This document shows, one piece after another, positions 11,783 through 23,360 of a stretch of 64,000 bases of DNA. The stretch is taken from the NCBI GenBank assembly GCA_905182985.1, contig CAJJDN010000036.1, positions 312,982-376,981 of the forward strand. The letters run 5' to 3'. Source of the DNA: Paramecium sonneborni. Its lineage: Eukaryota > Ciliophora > Oligohymenophorea > Peniculida > Parameciidae. Made by a program: the position numbers and the translations under genes. The notes under the pieces are model-generated. The model was not told the DNA's origin. It made no database searches and saw only the letters and a program-made list of their open reading frames with translations. Positions within the stretch are counted from its first letter, which is position 1. The number at the start of each line of letters is the position of its first letter.

Positions 11783-13160
11783 ATCGAGAAATTATTTTTA
11801 AAATTATATATGTTTTAATATTCCAATCTAATAAATTTACTTTCACATCTTGTGTGAACTCATTTTATTTCGCCCTTATCTAATTTACATCAATACACAT
11901 AATTCAACTATTCTTAATTTATTTGTTGAACAAAAAATTACTATTATATTAAATTTAATTTTGTATTTAAATCTAAAGTAGAAATTAACCTTATTCACTC
12001 TTATTTTCTTTTTTTAATAATAACTTTTTTTATATATTTCTCTTTTTTCTTAGACTATCTAAACAATTACCAAGATTTTATCAAGCTTTCTTAATATTTA
12101 GCAAATTTATTTAAGTTATTATTAACAAAATTATTATAAATCCATAAAATAAAACATAGATTAACAGATTAATAGATTAACAGATTAAAAAACTCTAACT
12201 CTTGCTCAAAAAAATTATTTATTTTAGAATTCTTATTCTTAACTATTCATTTTATTTATTTTGTTGATTCTCTTGAATTTAATTTAAATTTTTTTTTTAA
12301 TTCTAAATTAAATAATGTAAGCCAAATTTACATTGTATAAATTAATATTATTTATTTGATACTTATTAAATTTTATTAAAAGTGAATAAACTTCTTAAGA
12401 TAACTGCTTATGATGTTGAATATGTAAAATAAAATAATTATTAATAATTATTTTTTAATCTATTTTAAATAATATAAATCACTTATATATTGATTATAGA
12501 ATGTAATAATTTAAATTATAAAATAAACATTAACCATCTATTTTATTATTAATTTCAAAAATAAATGTAACGATATTTTTTGCTTTTGCAATTAAAAAAA
12601 TTAATAAAAAATTTGTAATTTCTTTGTTGATTGCAAATTTTAATCATTTTTAAAGTCAAATATTAAAAGTCCAATATTTTAATATGAAATAAGTCAAAGA
12701 ATTCTTAATTTTAATTTAATTTTAAAATAAAAAAATAATAGTCTCAAATTTTGGTAATTGATTAAGCAATTCCAGAACATTTAAAATATTTTCTATTAAT
12801 AAGAATTTCAAGATAGAGTAAGATCTTAAAATATCAATTAAAATTGTAAAATTAATTAATTTCTGTTTTGGGTGAAATTATTTTCAGCACTTTAAAATAT
12901 TAGAATAATGAAAACTTGATTAACGATTATATGGAAAACATAAATTTGAATTTTAATAATAATGCTCAGCAATTATGGTTAAAAAGAATTGGATATATAT
13001 TATGTTTGTTAAAAAAAATTAAAATTGTTTGAGGGATGTTTTAAATATGAAATTTATAAATAAAATAAGAATTTAATGGAAAAGCTAATAATAATGACGA
13101 ATTAAGTTATATATAACTAAATACCTTTTTAATGGAATTAAATACATATAAATATAATAA
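11783..13160. other. AT-rich gene-poor stretch
   Basis: About 1.4 kb of strongly AT-rich DNA between divergent genes. At 12160-12190 there are four short tandem units of the type AGATTAAC/AGATTAAT. A reverse-strand frame of 100 codons (12145 to 11843, beginning MDLQQFCQQQ) and a forward coding-like segment (12742-13032, listed separately) are the only candidate coding pieces. The rest shows homopolymer and dinucleotide-like AT sequence with no gene I can support. Confidence 0.5.
12742..13032 (+). CDS. Coding-like segment without clear start, possible gene remnant
   Basis: A 97-codon open frame ending in TGA at 13030-13032 whose composition resembles real protein more than the flanks: it contains IPEHLKYFLLIRISRQ, QLISVLGEIIF and AQQLWLKRIGYILCL. 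No ATG lies near its 5' end; the closest is the ATG at 12684, which would need a 49-nt intron, longer than any other intron here. It may be a real short gene with a missed first exon, or a decaying duplicate left from genome duplication. No homologue recognised. Confidence 0.3.
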
Positions 13161-14154
13161 ATGAAATAAAATTTGGAAGAAATAGCAGCCACAATTCCGA
13201 ATTATAAGATGGTTGATGGGAAATACTTCATTAAAACAACAAAATTGGGGAAAGGAAATTTTGCAGAAACGTATATATTAAAATATAAAACAGTCATTTG
13301 GCTACATTGAAAGAAGATGAGAAAATAGTTTTTGCTTGTAAATTAATTGCAAAACAAAATATAATCGAAAAGCTTAAAAAGAGTAACAATCCAGAGAGCC
13401 GAAAAGAGTATATAATTAACTCATTAAAAAAAGAGGTATAGATTTGAAAATAAATTTATTAGGTTTCTTTGTGGAAGTAAATGGATCATCCAAATATTGT
13501 TAAGTTTATTGATTTCTCTGAAACCCCAAATAATATTTATTTCTTTTTGGAATACTGTAATGGTGGAGATTTAGATATGCTCATAAAGGATAAAGGAAAA
13601 TTAAATGAATAAGAGACAGTTGATATTTTCCTTTAGATTACAGAGGGTTGTTCCTACTTATATGACAAGAGTGTTTTTCATCGAGATTTAAAACCAGAAA
13701 ATATATTGATACATAATGGTACAGCTAAATTAGCAGATTTTGGATTTGCTAAAGTAATTGAAGAAGATAAAAAAGATATAGCTGCTCATGGTACTTCTGT
13801 AGGTACACCTTATTATATGGCTCCATAGATTTTAGCAGGGGAAGAGTAATTTATTAAATAGTTATGATTTAGTTATTGTATTAAATGTGATGTCTGGTCA
13901 TTAGGAGTGATTCTATATTAAATGCTATTTGGAGTACTACCATGGAAGGATACTAATTCTATTATGTTGTTATTAAATGCTATAAATAATTAGAAAATTC
14001 AATTTCCAAATACTAATCAAGTTAGTTAAGAAATGAAAGAACTTATTACAGTATGAATATTTTAATGAATCATTAGAAAATGCTTTAAAAAAGAGAGGAA
14101 GATCGTATTAATATTAAGGAAGTGTGTGACAGCTTGAAAAAAATAAAAAAGTGA
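13161..14154 (+). CDS. ULK/ATG1-like serine/threonine protein kinase
   Basis: Complete kinase domain with little else: 296 aa after introns of 23, 27, 27 and 26 nt. Visible motifs in order: glycine loop [12 protein letters not shown] lysine in FACKLIAK, hinge LEYCNGGDL, catalytic loop [14 protein letters not shown] in LADFGFAK, activation segment GTPYYMAPQ, and [13 protein letters not shown] with LPW. The sequence around the activation segment and the short C-lobe resembles the ULK-like kinases that are expanded in Paramecium. All catalytic residues are present, so it should be active. APE is APQ, with the Gln from TAG. The last intron (GTATGA...TTAG) restores the final helix ([10 protein letters not shown]). 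No regulatory domain follows; substrate and pathway unknown. Confidence 0.9.
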
Positions 14155-14198
14155 TATAAAATATTAAAATATATGCATTATTGTGTTTATATTCTAAC

Positions 14199-14738
14199 TC
14201 ATTAACCAATTAAGGCAGAAGCTGTCTTTGAGACACTTAATGATAACTAAAAATATATACTATTTCCAATTTGAAGGTAACTTTTAAGTTCTTCTGTAAT
14301 ATCTGCTAAGTCTATGGATTCTACTTTCAACCAAAATTAATCTGAATTTGCTTGTAATATCACCTCTATTCTTCTCTAAATGCTTTCTGATTTAAACTGC
14401 CTTTTTAATTAAAGCATATAAATCTTCAGGGATTTTTGGAGCACAACCTAAATTTAATTAATTGCTATATTTACCTCTTTTCTTTAAGATTCTTAAAATC
14501 TTTTAACCTGTTAAGAATCTAGTTTAAGGGATGCCTTATTAATCTCTTAAGTAAACACCAATTTGAGATCCATTCAAACCTATAAATTATATTAAACAAA
14601 ACCTTTCTTTGCTAAATTAACAATTTAATCAACAATTGATTTAGATGATAAGGTCAACCATTTTGGTGCTTTTCTTTTATATGGGAGGGCTGAACCAGAA
14701 ATACCCTTTCCTTTTCCCTTAGCTTACATACGTCCCAT
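14199..14738 (-). CDS. RPS13: 40S ribosomal protein S13 (uS15)
   Basis: Small-subunit ribosomal protein, 154 aa after introns of 23, 27 and 25 nt. The N-terminus [20 protein letters not shown], the block [28 protein letters not shown] and [12 protein letters not shown] are diagnostic. The last intron (GTATAT...TTAAG) must be removed to obtain the conserved ending NWKY...TASAL; the genomic frame otherwise runs on through TAG/TAA as Gln. Start and stop are therefore well determined. It lies 39 bp downstream of the DRC9-like gene on the same strand. Confidence 0.97.
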
Positions 14739-14777
14739 TAATTAATTTAAGATTTAATTTTATTTAAATTTGTTTAG

Positions 14778-15995
14778 TCATTTCTTTGGTTTCTTTGGCT
14801 TCTTCTTTTTAGCACCTAATCCATAAAGTTCTTTTCTATCCATTAATTCGTTTTAAATTAATTTTATAGCATTTTCCATTCTTAATTATTGTAATTCTCT
14901 AAGCTTTTTAGCTTCTTATTCTTATATTTCCTTAAATATATAAATTAAATTACTTTTCTTTCACGATCTTATTTTTCTAATTCTTCTTTTTCAAATCTTC
15001 TGTTCAATTTTTCTAATTCCTCATACATAATATTTTTTTAATCATTTAATTTTTCTATTTTATCATCTAATTCTTATTTCTTTTCATCCATATATTTATT
15101 TTAATCATCTGTTTTCTTTTTCGATTCTTCCTAAATTTTAAAATTATATTTAATACTTCTTTTCTTATTAAGTAATCTTTTAATTATTTATGAACCTATT
15201 CTTCTGTACTTATTTTTGTACTAAAATTTCCAATTTATGTCTCAATATCTTTTAATGCAAATTCAAAAACTCTCATTTATGTATTTTCTTTTGATGTACC
15301 AACTTTTTCATCATATTTTTTTTTTAAATCAGCACGATTAGTTTTGTATAATAATTTTTCCTTTAAAGATTAAATATTCTTTTGTTTTTCTGTTTTCTCA
15401 TGTTCATGTTCTTTAATTTCTTAAGTTTTATCATTTTACAATTTTTTTATTTCAGCTGCTAATTCTTTTTCTCTTACAGCAAATTTTCTTAATGAATCTT
15501 ATTCTTCTAAACTATTAGTAACATTTTAAGCAAATTTATTCAATTGATTATTTTAAATGAATGTTTTAAGATTCTTAAAAATGTATTAAATTGAATACTT
15601 CTAAATCTGAAATTAATCCAGCTCTTTCTTCATAAACTTTTAATGAATCTTAATCTATATTTGGGTTTTCTTTAAATAATCTTTTATTTTAAATGAAACT
15701 TATACCTACATAACTTCTTAGTACTTTCTTTAAGTCTTTATGCTACCTCTTAAATATGCTTTTAAGTCTCAGTAAGTTATTTTCTATTAGAAATTCCTAC
15801 TAAAGTGCTTCGTTTAGCAACTAATTCTGCATATTTAACTTCCAATGTTTATTGATCAGTTAACAATTTACTTTACTCATAACCTGCTAATTCTGAAGAT
15901 ATATCATTATCTCTAGTTATTTCTCCTATGAATTATAATTTGAGAATGCAATCCTTAAGTACAAATTATAATTTGTGTTAGTCTATGGGATTCAT
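14778..15995 (-). CDS. Ciliary coiled-coil protein resembling DRC9/IQCG
   Basis: A 372-aa, almost fully coiled-coil protein after four introns (25, 25, 26 and 23 nt). The N-terminus MNPIDQHKLQFVLKDCI is followed by long heptad-like helices. The segment CRLFKENPNIDQDSLKV-x-EERA and a later block TQMRVFEFALKDIETQIGN followed by EEQVHKQLKDYL resemble, from memory of the family, the IQCG subunit (DRC9) of the nexin-dynein regulatory complex of motile cilia. The C-terminus AIKLIQNELMDRKELYGLG with a Lys/Pro tail sits where an IQ calmodulin site would be, but is degenerate. The family call is tentative; another axonemal coiled-coil protein is the main alternative. Confidence 0.6.
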
Positions 15996-16081
15996 ATTTT
16001 TATTAATTTATATATATGTTTTTAATGCTCATTCAAATTTGTAAAATTATTTGGGCTTATCAATTTGGTTGCTAGATATAT

Positions 16082-16529
16082 TCAATTAATATACATGCCA
16101 TGATGCCATAATGAAGGTTCAAAATTATTATCATCATCAATAAAAAAGAATTTTTTATCTAATTCTGGTACATCAAATTTATTTTCCCAAACAGGAGCCC
16201 CATCAAGTAATTTACCAATATCTGTTTTAATACTATTTGCATAATAATTTCCAGATGCAAATCTATATTGTTAATCAATATATTATTAAATACCTTGTTC
16301 CTAAAAACACTGCACCAACAATTCCAGCTTTAAAGTATATTGCTAACTTCTTTACTGGACCTATTCTATTGACTGCCTCTAAACTCAAATAGGTTGTAAG
16401 TAGTGTTGCCTTATTCTAGAAACTAGATTATCCATTCACTAAATTAATGACTTTATTTTAAGTTTCTGTAGGTACAAGTGAGGTATGAGTCCACCATAAC
16501 TTATTATTTTATGTGAGATTGATATACAT
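16082..16529 (-). CDS. Small single-pass membrane protein, 138 aa, unknown
   Basis: Not recognised. One 31-nt intron (GTATTT...ATATAG) joins two exons into a 138-aa protein. It has one likely membrane segment (LAIYFKAGIVGAVFLGTRF, around residues 65-83) and an acidic, aromatic C-terminus (KFFFIDDDNNFEPSLWHHGMY). A short N-terminus with few charged residues and the size fit a mitochondrial inner-membrane accessory protein, but this is inference only. The ATG at 16529 is the first in frame; an upstream exon cannot be excluded. Confidence 0.65.
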
Positions 16530-16778
16530 TTAATTATTTAATAAATCTTAAATTAACTATCGATATAAAAGAATTGCTCAATTATATTAAAATATATCAA
16601 CCCATTTTATATATTGCCTTCTTAAATTAACCATATATTTTAAATATCAATTCATTTTCAATCATTAAAAAATCAATCTTAAATTCAAAATTTTTATGTA
16701 TTTATTCTTTATAGATTTAATATATAATATATAATTGTAAATTTATGAAGATTCTTTTAAATAAAACAATTATATTCA

Positions 16779-18506
16779 TCACTCTTATTCAAAAATTTCA
16801 TAAATATTAAATTTTTATTGACTCCAAACAGCAAAATATTTACCATCATTTGATAAATTCCCACAAAATTGTTCATCATCAAATATAATTTATTCTTCTT
16901 AAACTTTTAAATTATTTTAATAGTTTAAAGTAATGAAATAAATACTTTTATGATATTTTTAAATTAAAAGTTATTTTTCATAATTAAAAATTGATGGGAA
17001 AGAATAATCTCCATCATTCTCTTCATTCTTAGCAAGATCCAATCTAGAATTAGGCAACTCTTTAAATAAACCGTTTTCTTCCTTAGAAATATTAGTTACT
17101 CCTAATTTGAATGATTACCATATTATAATATCATTAGATATAAAGCTTAATCTACAACCAAAATCTTTTTCTGATTGTTCTATTACTTATTTAAATTTCC
17201 ATTTTTTATTTTTGTCCAACTACCATACAATTATTTATTTATCCAAACCGCTAGATACCAATAAATTATTATTTTAACTTAAACTAATTGAAATAACAGG
17301 GCGTTTATGGCGTTACAAAGAATATTCAAATTAAATAGAATTTCTTTAATAATTTACATTCCAAATTGAAATCTAATTATCTGAACTACAAGAAATTAAT
17401 TAATTTTCTGTTTCATCCAAAATTAGTTATATAATTGAATCTTGATGGGCATTTAATTATTACTGTTTTTTATTAAAAAAATTGAATAAATTAAAAGTGA
17501 AAACTCTAATTGGTTTCCATAAAATAATCGAACGATCTTTCCCAGCTGAAAATAACCAATTTTTCTATTTACTAAATATTAAAGTCTAAATTTCTTAAGA
17601 ATGATCTTATAAAGTATCAATAAGATTAATAATTGTACCATCTTATAATTTCCATAAATTAATTTCTCTATTACAAGCAGCAGCAAATATTGAATCATCG
17701 TAATTAAATGATATTGCCTGACATTTATCTAAATGTGGCCATATTTACTTCAATTTTGAAGATATGATTTTTTCCTTTTAATGATATAAAGGTTTATATG
17801 CATCAATTATTTCAGAGTTTTTACCTTTAAATATAATTTCAGGTATCAGACCTTGTTTAAATTCAATTTTTTCCAAATTTCTCATCTAACTGTTCATATA
17901 ATTTTAAACTTTTATAGGAGATAGTTGAACATCTGTCCTTTTATTAAACATTTAAATTAGTTGATTTAATTCATAATTACTACTAATTAGATTTTGTAAA
18001 TTATATATATTTTTTACTATTTTTTCTGAATATTTATGTCTTAAATTTTAAATATTTTGATGTGCATCTTACCGAATCTTTAAAATCTAAGGACTTGTTT
18101 CAATAAAATCTAATTCTTAAAAAAAGCTAAAAGTTTTAGATATATTTAATCCCTATTTTAATTCTTCTTTATAGTTATTAAGTGCATCCTGTATACCATT
18201 AATAAATTATAATGCATCTTACCTAAATTTTGTAATACCTTCTATATGATCATAAAGTGTCATCAAATTATCTTTGATTATTCTTTATTATTCAACATAT
18301 TCATCATTCTTATTATTCTAAATCTTTACTATGGCTTAAGTTATAGTGTAGAGTTGCTATGGATTATGTTTTTCTTCTAAGCAGTATTGACATTTAAGTT
18401 TATCTTTTCCTATCAAACCCTTATTAGTGAGCACATATTTAATTTAAGCTTAATGTTTACAACAAACTAAAGATTCAGGTTCTTCTTTCATTTACCATTC
18501 TTGCAT
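16779..18506 (-). CDS. WD40-repeat protein with N-terminal Cys/His module (A)
   Basis: Intronless 575-aa protein. The N-terminus carries CCKHQAQIKYVL and, 25 residues on, LKCQYCLEEK, a compact C/H...CxxC pattern suggesting a zinc knuckle. A coiled-coil region follows (residues about 60-220), then a C-terminal WD40 propeller with repeats such as CQAISFNYDDSIFAAACNRE-INLWKL, LIFSKQKNWLFSAGKDRSI-ILWKP and ISLSQNNNLLVSSGLDKQI-IVWQL. Role unknown; WD40 propellers are protein-binding platforms. It is tandem with a related gene (18626-20254) and close to a third (20333-21952) of the same architecture, so this is a local family. Confidence 0.88.
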
Positions 18507-18625
18507 TTATTAATTAATACGTATTTATGAATAAATAAAAAATATTCTGCATCTTTTCTACAAAAAATTTATAATTATATTAAAAAAAACTGATAGTCCA
18601 ACTTATTAGAAAGCTTAAATAATAA

Positions 18626-20254
18626 TCACTCATAATTTATTTTATAGCATTTTAATTTTTTAGACACTGAATCCCAAGTTATTAGAAGTCTTGCATCATT
18701 TGAAATTCCAAAATAATTGAAATCATCTTGAAACTCTATTGGTTTATATACCTTTCGGAATGTTTGATCATCTTATTTTTATATGAAGTAAATGTATTTA
18801 CAATATTTTACTATTAATAATTATGCATGTTTATTATAAATTGCTACCACATTATCTAAATCTAATTGTTTATGAGAATTTAATTATATATTTTTTTCCG
18901 ATTTTTCAACATAAATATCCTTATATTTTTCATAAACTTAACAAATTCCATATGAATTCTCTATCTAGATTAGTGTTTCATCTCCAAAAAAGTTGATTCT
19001 TTAACCTTTTGTTTTATTTTTATTTTCAATTATTTATTTAATCTACCAGATTTAATTTTGATCTAAAAACCAAATTATTATTAAATTATCTGAACCACTT
19101 GATACTAATTCAGATTAAGATTGATTTAGACTTATACTATAAACACAATCTGTGTGATTTTAGAGTGAATATTGATAATCAAGCTTATTACTTTTACAAT
19201 TTAATTTCCAAATTATAATCTAATGATCAAAACTACTTGAGATTAATTAATTTTCTTATTAATTAAGCAGCAAACAAGTAACTATTTCTTAATGCTTTTT
19301 ATAAGATGAAATCATCCATTATTTATCTTCCATTTCCTTCCAACAAATTATTTATGAATCATAACCTCCAGTAAAAAATTAATTCATTTATTTACTACTT
19401 ATCAAACATCTTATTTCTTTTTCATGTTTTTAAACCTTTAAAGATTATATACTTAACTAATTCAATTAATTTTATTTATTAATCTCCCAAATAGCTATTT
19501 CTTTATCTTATGATACAAATAATAAATCACCAAGATAATTAAATGATAAGCAACTGCAAAAATTAGTGTAATTAACATTGCAAATTTCTTCATAAGATAC
19601 TAATTTAAGGTATTCTATATTTTTTTAATTAGGTTGAATATTATCATTTTTTTCTTATTCTATTACTGCAATATTTTTTTTCTTTTAATTTTTTATATTA
19701 AGCAGATTTATCTTATTTTTGCTGTTGATTACTAAATTAGTTAAATTTATAAAATCAGCATCAATTTTGCCAGAATAATTTTCATTTAACTGTTCAATAT
19801 ATTTATTTATTTCTTCTTCTTCTTCTTTTAGAATTGAATCAGAAGATTTACTTACAATATCAATTTCCTCAATAAAACTATAAGAATCATAGTTTTTTCT
19901 AGCTTAGATCAATTATTTTTTCCAATCTTTTGTTATTTCAATTAATTTAGAAATTGCTATTGAGATGCTTGATTATATTTCGTTTAATTTTAGTTCAAAA
20001 TTATGAATTTCTTATAAATATGGTTAAATTTTATTAATTTTCTATTCTTATAATTTTTCTTAAATTTGATTTACATATTCAATTGCTTTTCGAAATGGAA
20101 TAGCTTGAATATTTAATGTTTCTTCTTCTTTAGCATTTTCAATACAAATTTAACAAACCAACCTTTAATCTTTTCTTAATTACTTATTCTTTAAGACTAA
20201 AATTGGTTATTAATGTTAATGAAAACATAAAATACTTTCTATATTTTCTATCAT
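18626..20254 (-). CDS. WD40-repeat protein with N-terminal Cys/His module (B)
   Basis: Intronless 542-aa protein with the same plan as its neighbours: N-terminal CFHQHQQPILVL and RLVCQICIENAKEEE (putative zinc-binding pair), then a long Lys/Glu/Asn-rich helical part (to about residue 230), then WD40 repeats such as CLSFNYLGDLLFVSQDKEI-AIWEI, CLISSKQMNQFFTGGYDSQI-ICWKE, LLNQQENQLISSSFDHQI-IIWKL and SLNQSQSELVSSGSDNLI-IIWFL. The TGA lies 120 bp upstream of the start of protein A. The next gene diverges at 20333 (78-bp gap). Function unknown. Confidence 0.88.
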
Positions 20255-20332
20255 TTAGCAACGAAACATTTTATATTATAATTTTAATTAAAAAATAAAT
20301 AAAAAATTATATTTTGTTTTTGAATTATTAAA

Positions 20333-21952
20333 ATGTATAATTTAGATTCATAGATAAAATCTCTAAAATGTTCAAAAGAGCAACATAATAATTCAGAAAT
20401 TTTAGAATTATTACTAGATGATGGGATAAAATTAGAAGATCGTTTCTTATGTAAATTTTGTATATAAATTCAAAATGGTTGGCATAAGAAAACTGGGATT
20501 ATTCCAGTATTGGAGACAATTCAATAATAATATTAAGATTTAGAAAAACATTAAACAGAACAATTAAATTAGGAAAAAAAGTACTTGACGTAATTATAAG
20601 AAGATTTTAAAGAATTTTAAACATAAATACAATCAACTTTATCTGAAATTGAAAACTTGATACTTCAATTAAATAAAGAGTTAGAATATACATAAAGAAT
20701 AATACATATCAATTTAATTGAAGAAATAGAATTATATATAAAAGAATAAACTAATAAAAAAAATCTTGACATAATAGAAAATTTTAATTAGGATATTTAA
20801 AATATAAAAAATTCTTATAATACTAAATTTGAAAATAAAATATAAAATTTTAATTTATTGAATTGCTAAATTTTTTCAAAGTATAAAAACAACTAAAGTA
20901 GAAATTAGGAAGAGGAAAATAAATTATTAGAAAATAATTATGTAAGATAATCTAAAATAAAAATAATAATAAATAATGGAAAAGAAAAAGCTATTAAATT
21001 AAATTATATAAGTGAAATTTAGTGTTTAGAGTGTTCTGCATTAGCTTTTGATAATGAAACCTCTAAATTAGTTGTTTGTGGAGGTTAAAAGTAAATTTAG
21101 ATATTGAAAATGTAGGATGGAATAATAAAGGAGAAAATATCAACATTATAACATAATGAGTCTATTTTTTCTGTAGTATATAGTAAAAATCAGAATTGGT
21201 TAGCAGTAGGGACAGATTTAGGGATCGTTAAAACTTGGAAATTATAAAATTCTGAATGGGAAAGTTCACCTCCTTAATATAGTCATAAAAAATCTGTTTT
21301 TTGTCTTATATTAAGTAAAAATGAAGACTTTTTATTCTCATGTAGTGAGGATTAATCTATAATAATTTGGAGTTTGATTATTGCTTAAAATAAGATATAG
21401 AAAAAATAATAAATTACAACAGATAAAGGATCATTATTTTCTCTAAGTTTGAATGACTCAGAAAATAAATTAGCTGCATGTAGTCGAAAAGATGCAATTA
21501 TTATATGCGAAAAATAAAGTAACAATGAATGGATTCTAAAATAAATAATATAGTTACCTGAAAAGGGATTTGGTTTTAGATTATGTTTTTATGGAGAAGA
21601 TTATTTGATTTTTTAACCTTAAAATGAAGGAATTAGTAAAGTTTATTAGTTAAAAGACAATATTTTTGAATAAAGGAAAGAATTGGAAATAGAATTATAA
21701 GAAAAAGAATAAAAAGATATGATTGGATTATCTCCAATTTAATATAATAATTTTCTAGATGTTATGATGTTAAAACATGCTAATTGTGTTTATTTTATTA
21801 AAAAATTATCAAATTAGAAATTTGCAATTATCGGAAGTTCCCCTAAGAAATAAAATATTTTTCATACTTTTACAGTTTCTTAAGATGGATAATACTATGC
21901 AGAATGGACTAATGAAAAGAAAATTTACATATATAGAATAGATTATTAATGA
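20333..21952 (+). CDS. WD40-repeat protein with N-terminal Cys/His module (C)
   Basis: Intronless 539-aa protein, divergent from B but with the same layout: a short N-terminus with CSKEQHNN and RFLCKFCIQ, helical middle, then WD40 blades such as SALAFDNETSKLVVCGGQKQ-IQIL, VVYSKNQNWLAVGTDLGI-VKTWKL, LILSKNEDFLFSCSEDQSI-IIWSL and LSLNDSENKLAACSRKDAI-IICE. It ends TGA at 21950-21952. The 3' part (from 21218) lies inside the first copy of an N-joined exact duplication, so the same 3' part is seen again at 22290-23024. The complete gene is this first copy. Confidence 0.88.
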
Positions 21953-22288
21953 ATGAGAGTAAATAATACATATTTAATTATTGAAAATAAATAGTTTACA
22001 CGTGCAATGTCTTCATAAAAGAGAGAATCAAAGTCCCCTTTAAAATCTTTATTATCTGTATTTTAAGGTGGAGGAGGAGGAGCCACAAAAGTCATTTTAC
22101 CTCCAAATACATAAATTGTATTTAATAAAGAAAAAGGAGTTTATGAATATCCAGGAAAAGAGACATATTCAGAAAAAAAACCTGAACCTAAAATTGAAGA
22201 TTAGATTCCTCCAGGTGAAATGAAGGAATATTTGAAGCCATAGAATCCTCACTTAAGAGGAAAGTAATAGAGATAACAAAAGGATCAT
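21218..22288. repeat. First copy of exact 1,071-bp repeat (assembly overlap)
   Basis: Identical by eye to 22290-23360 (offset 1072), the copies being separated by one N at 22289. It covers the 3' end of WD40 gene C and the 5' end of the long coiled-coil gene. The second copy continues into unique sequence that extends the same open frame, so a contig end overlap that was not merged is by far the simplest reading. Confidence 0.95.
22007..22288 (+). pseudogene. Truncated first copy of the coiled-coil gene 5' end (artefact)
   Basis: Ninety-four codons starting at the same ATG as the gene at 23079, cut by the N at 22289. It is the same DNA as 23079-23360 and not an independent gene. The intact open frame is the second copy. 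Confidence 0.85.
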
Positions 22289-22289
22289 N

Positions 22290-23360
22290 TTAGGGATCGT
22301 TAAAACTTGGAAATTATAAAATTCTGAATGGGAAAGTTCACCTCCTTAATATAGTCATAAAAAATCTGTTTTTTGTCTTATATTAAGTAAAAATGAAGAC
22401 TTTTTATTCTCATGTAGTGAGGATTAATCTATAATAATTTGGAGTTTGATTATTGCTTAAAATAAGATATAGAAAAAATAATAAATTACAACAGATAAAG
22501 GATCATTATTTTCTCTAAGTTTGAATGACTCAGAAAATAAATTAGCTGCATGTAGTCGAAAAGATGCAATTATTATATGCGAAAAATAAAGTAACAATGA
22601 ATGGATTCTAAAATAAATAATATAGTTACCTGAAAAGGGATTTGGTTTTAGATTATGTTTTTATGGAGAAGATTATTTGATTTTTTAACCTTAAAATGAA
22701 GGAATTAGTAAAGTTTATTAGTTAAAAGACAATATTTTTGAATAAAGGAAAGAATTGGAAATAGAATTATAAGAAAAAGAATAAAAAGATATGATTGGAT
22801 TATCTCCAATTTAATATAATAATTTTCTAGATGTTATGATGTTAAAACATGCTAATTGTGTTTATTTTATTAAAAAATTATCAAATTAGAAATTTGCAAT
22901 TATCGGAAGTTCCCCTAAGAAATAAAATATTTTTCATACTTTTACAGTTTCTTAAGATGGATAATACTATGCAGAATGGACTAATGAAAAGAAAATTTAC
23001 ATATATAGAATAGATTATTAATGAATGAGAGTAAATAATACATATTTAATTATTGAAAATAAATAGTTTACACGTGCAATGTCTTCATAAAAGAGAGAAT
23101 CAAAGTCCCCTTTAAAATCTTTATTATCTGTATTTTAAGGTGGAGGAGGAGGAGCCACAAAAGTCATTTTACCTCCAAATACATAAATTGTATTTAATAA
23201 AGAAAAAGGAGTTTATGAATATCCAGGAAAAGAGACATATTCAGAAAAAAAACCTGAACCTAAAATTGAAGATTAGATTCCTCCAGGTGAAATGAAGGAA
23301 TATTTGAAGCCATAGAATCCTCACTTAAGAGGAAAGTAATAGAGATAACAAAAGGATCAT
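22290..23360. repeat. Second copy of exact 1,071-bp repeat (assembly overlap)
   Basis: Repeat partner of 21218-22288. Positions 22290-23024 repeat the 3' end and stop codon of WD40 gene C without its 5' end; positions 23079-23360 are the genuine 5' end of the long coiled-coil gene, which continues beyond the repeat. Confidence 0.95.

Noticed and set aside
11843..12145. 100-codon frame on the minus strand
   Set aside because: With TGA as sole stop, frames of this size are expected by chance; composition becomes Ile/Lys-rich and no splice signals or neighbours support it.
12150..12200. Telomeric repeat
   Set aside because: The AGATTAAC-type units do not match ciliate telomere repeats (G4T2 or G3T3 forms) and are only about four copies.
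21218..23360. Genuine tandem gene duplication of WD40 and coiled-coil gene ends
   Set aside because: Copies are identical without a single difference, are separated by one N, and only outer flanks continue the frames; contig overlap is simpler.
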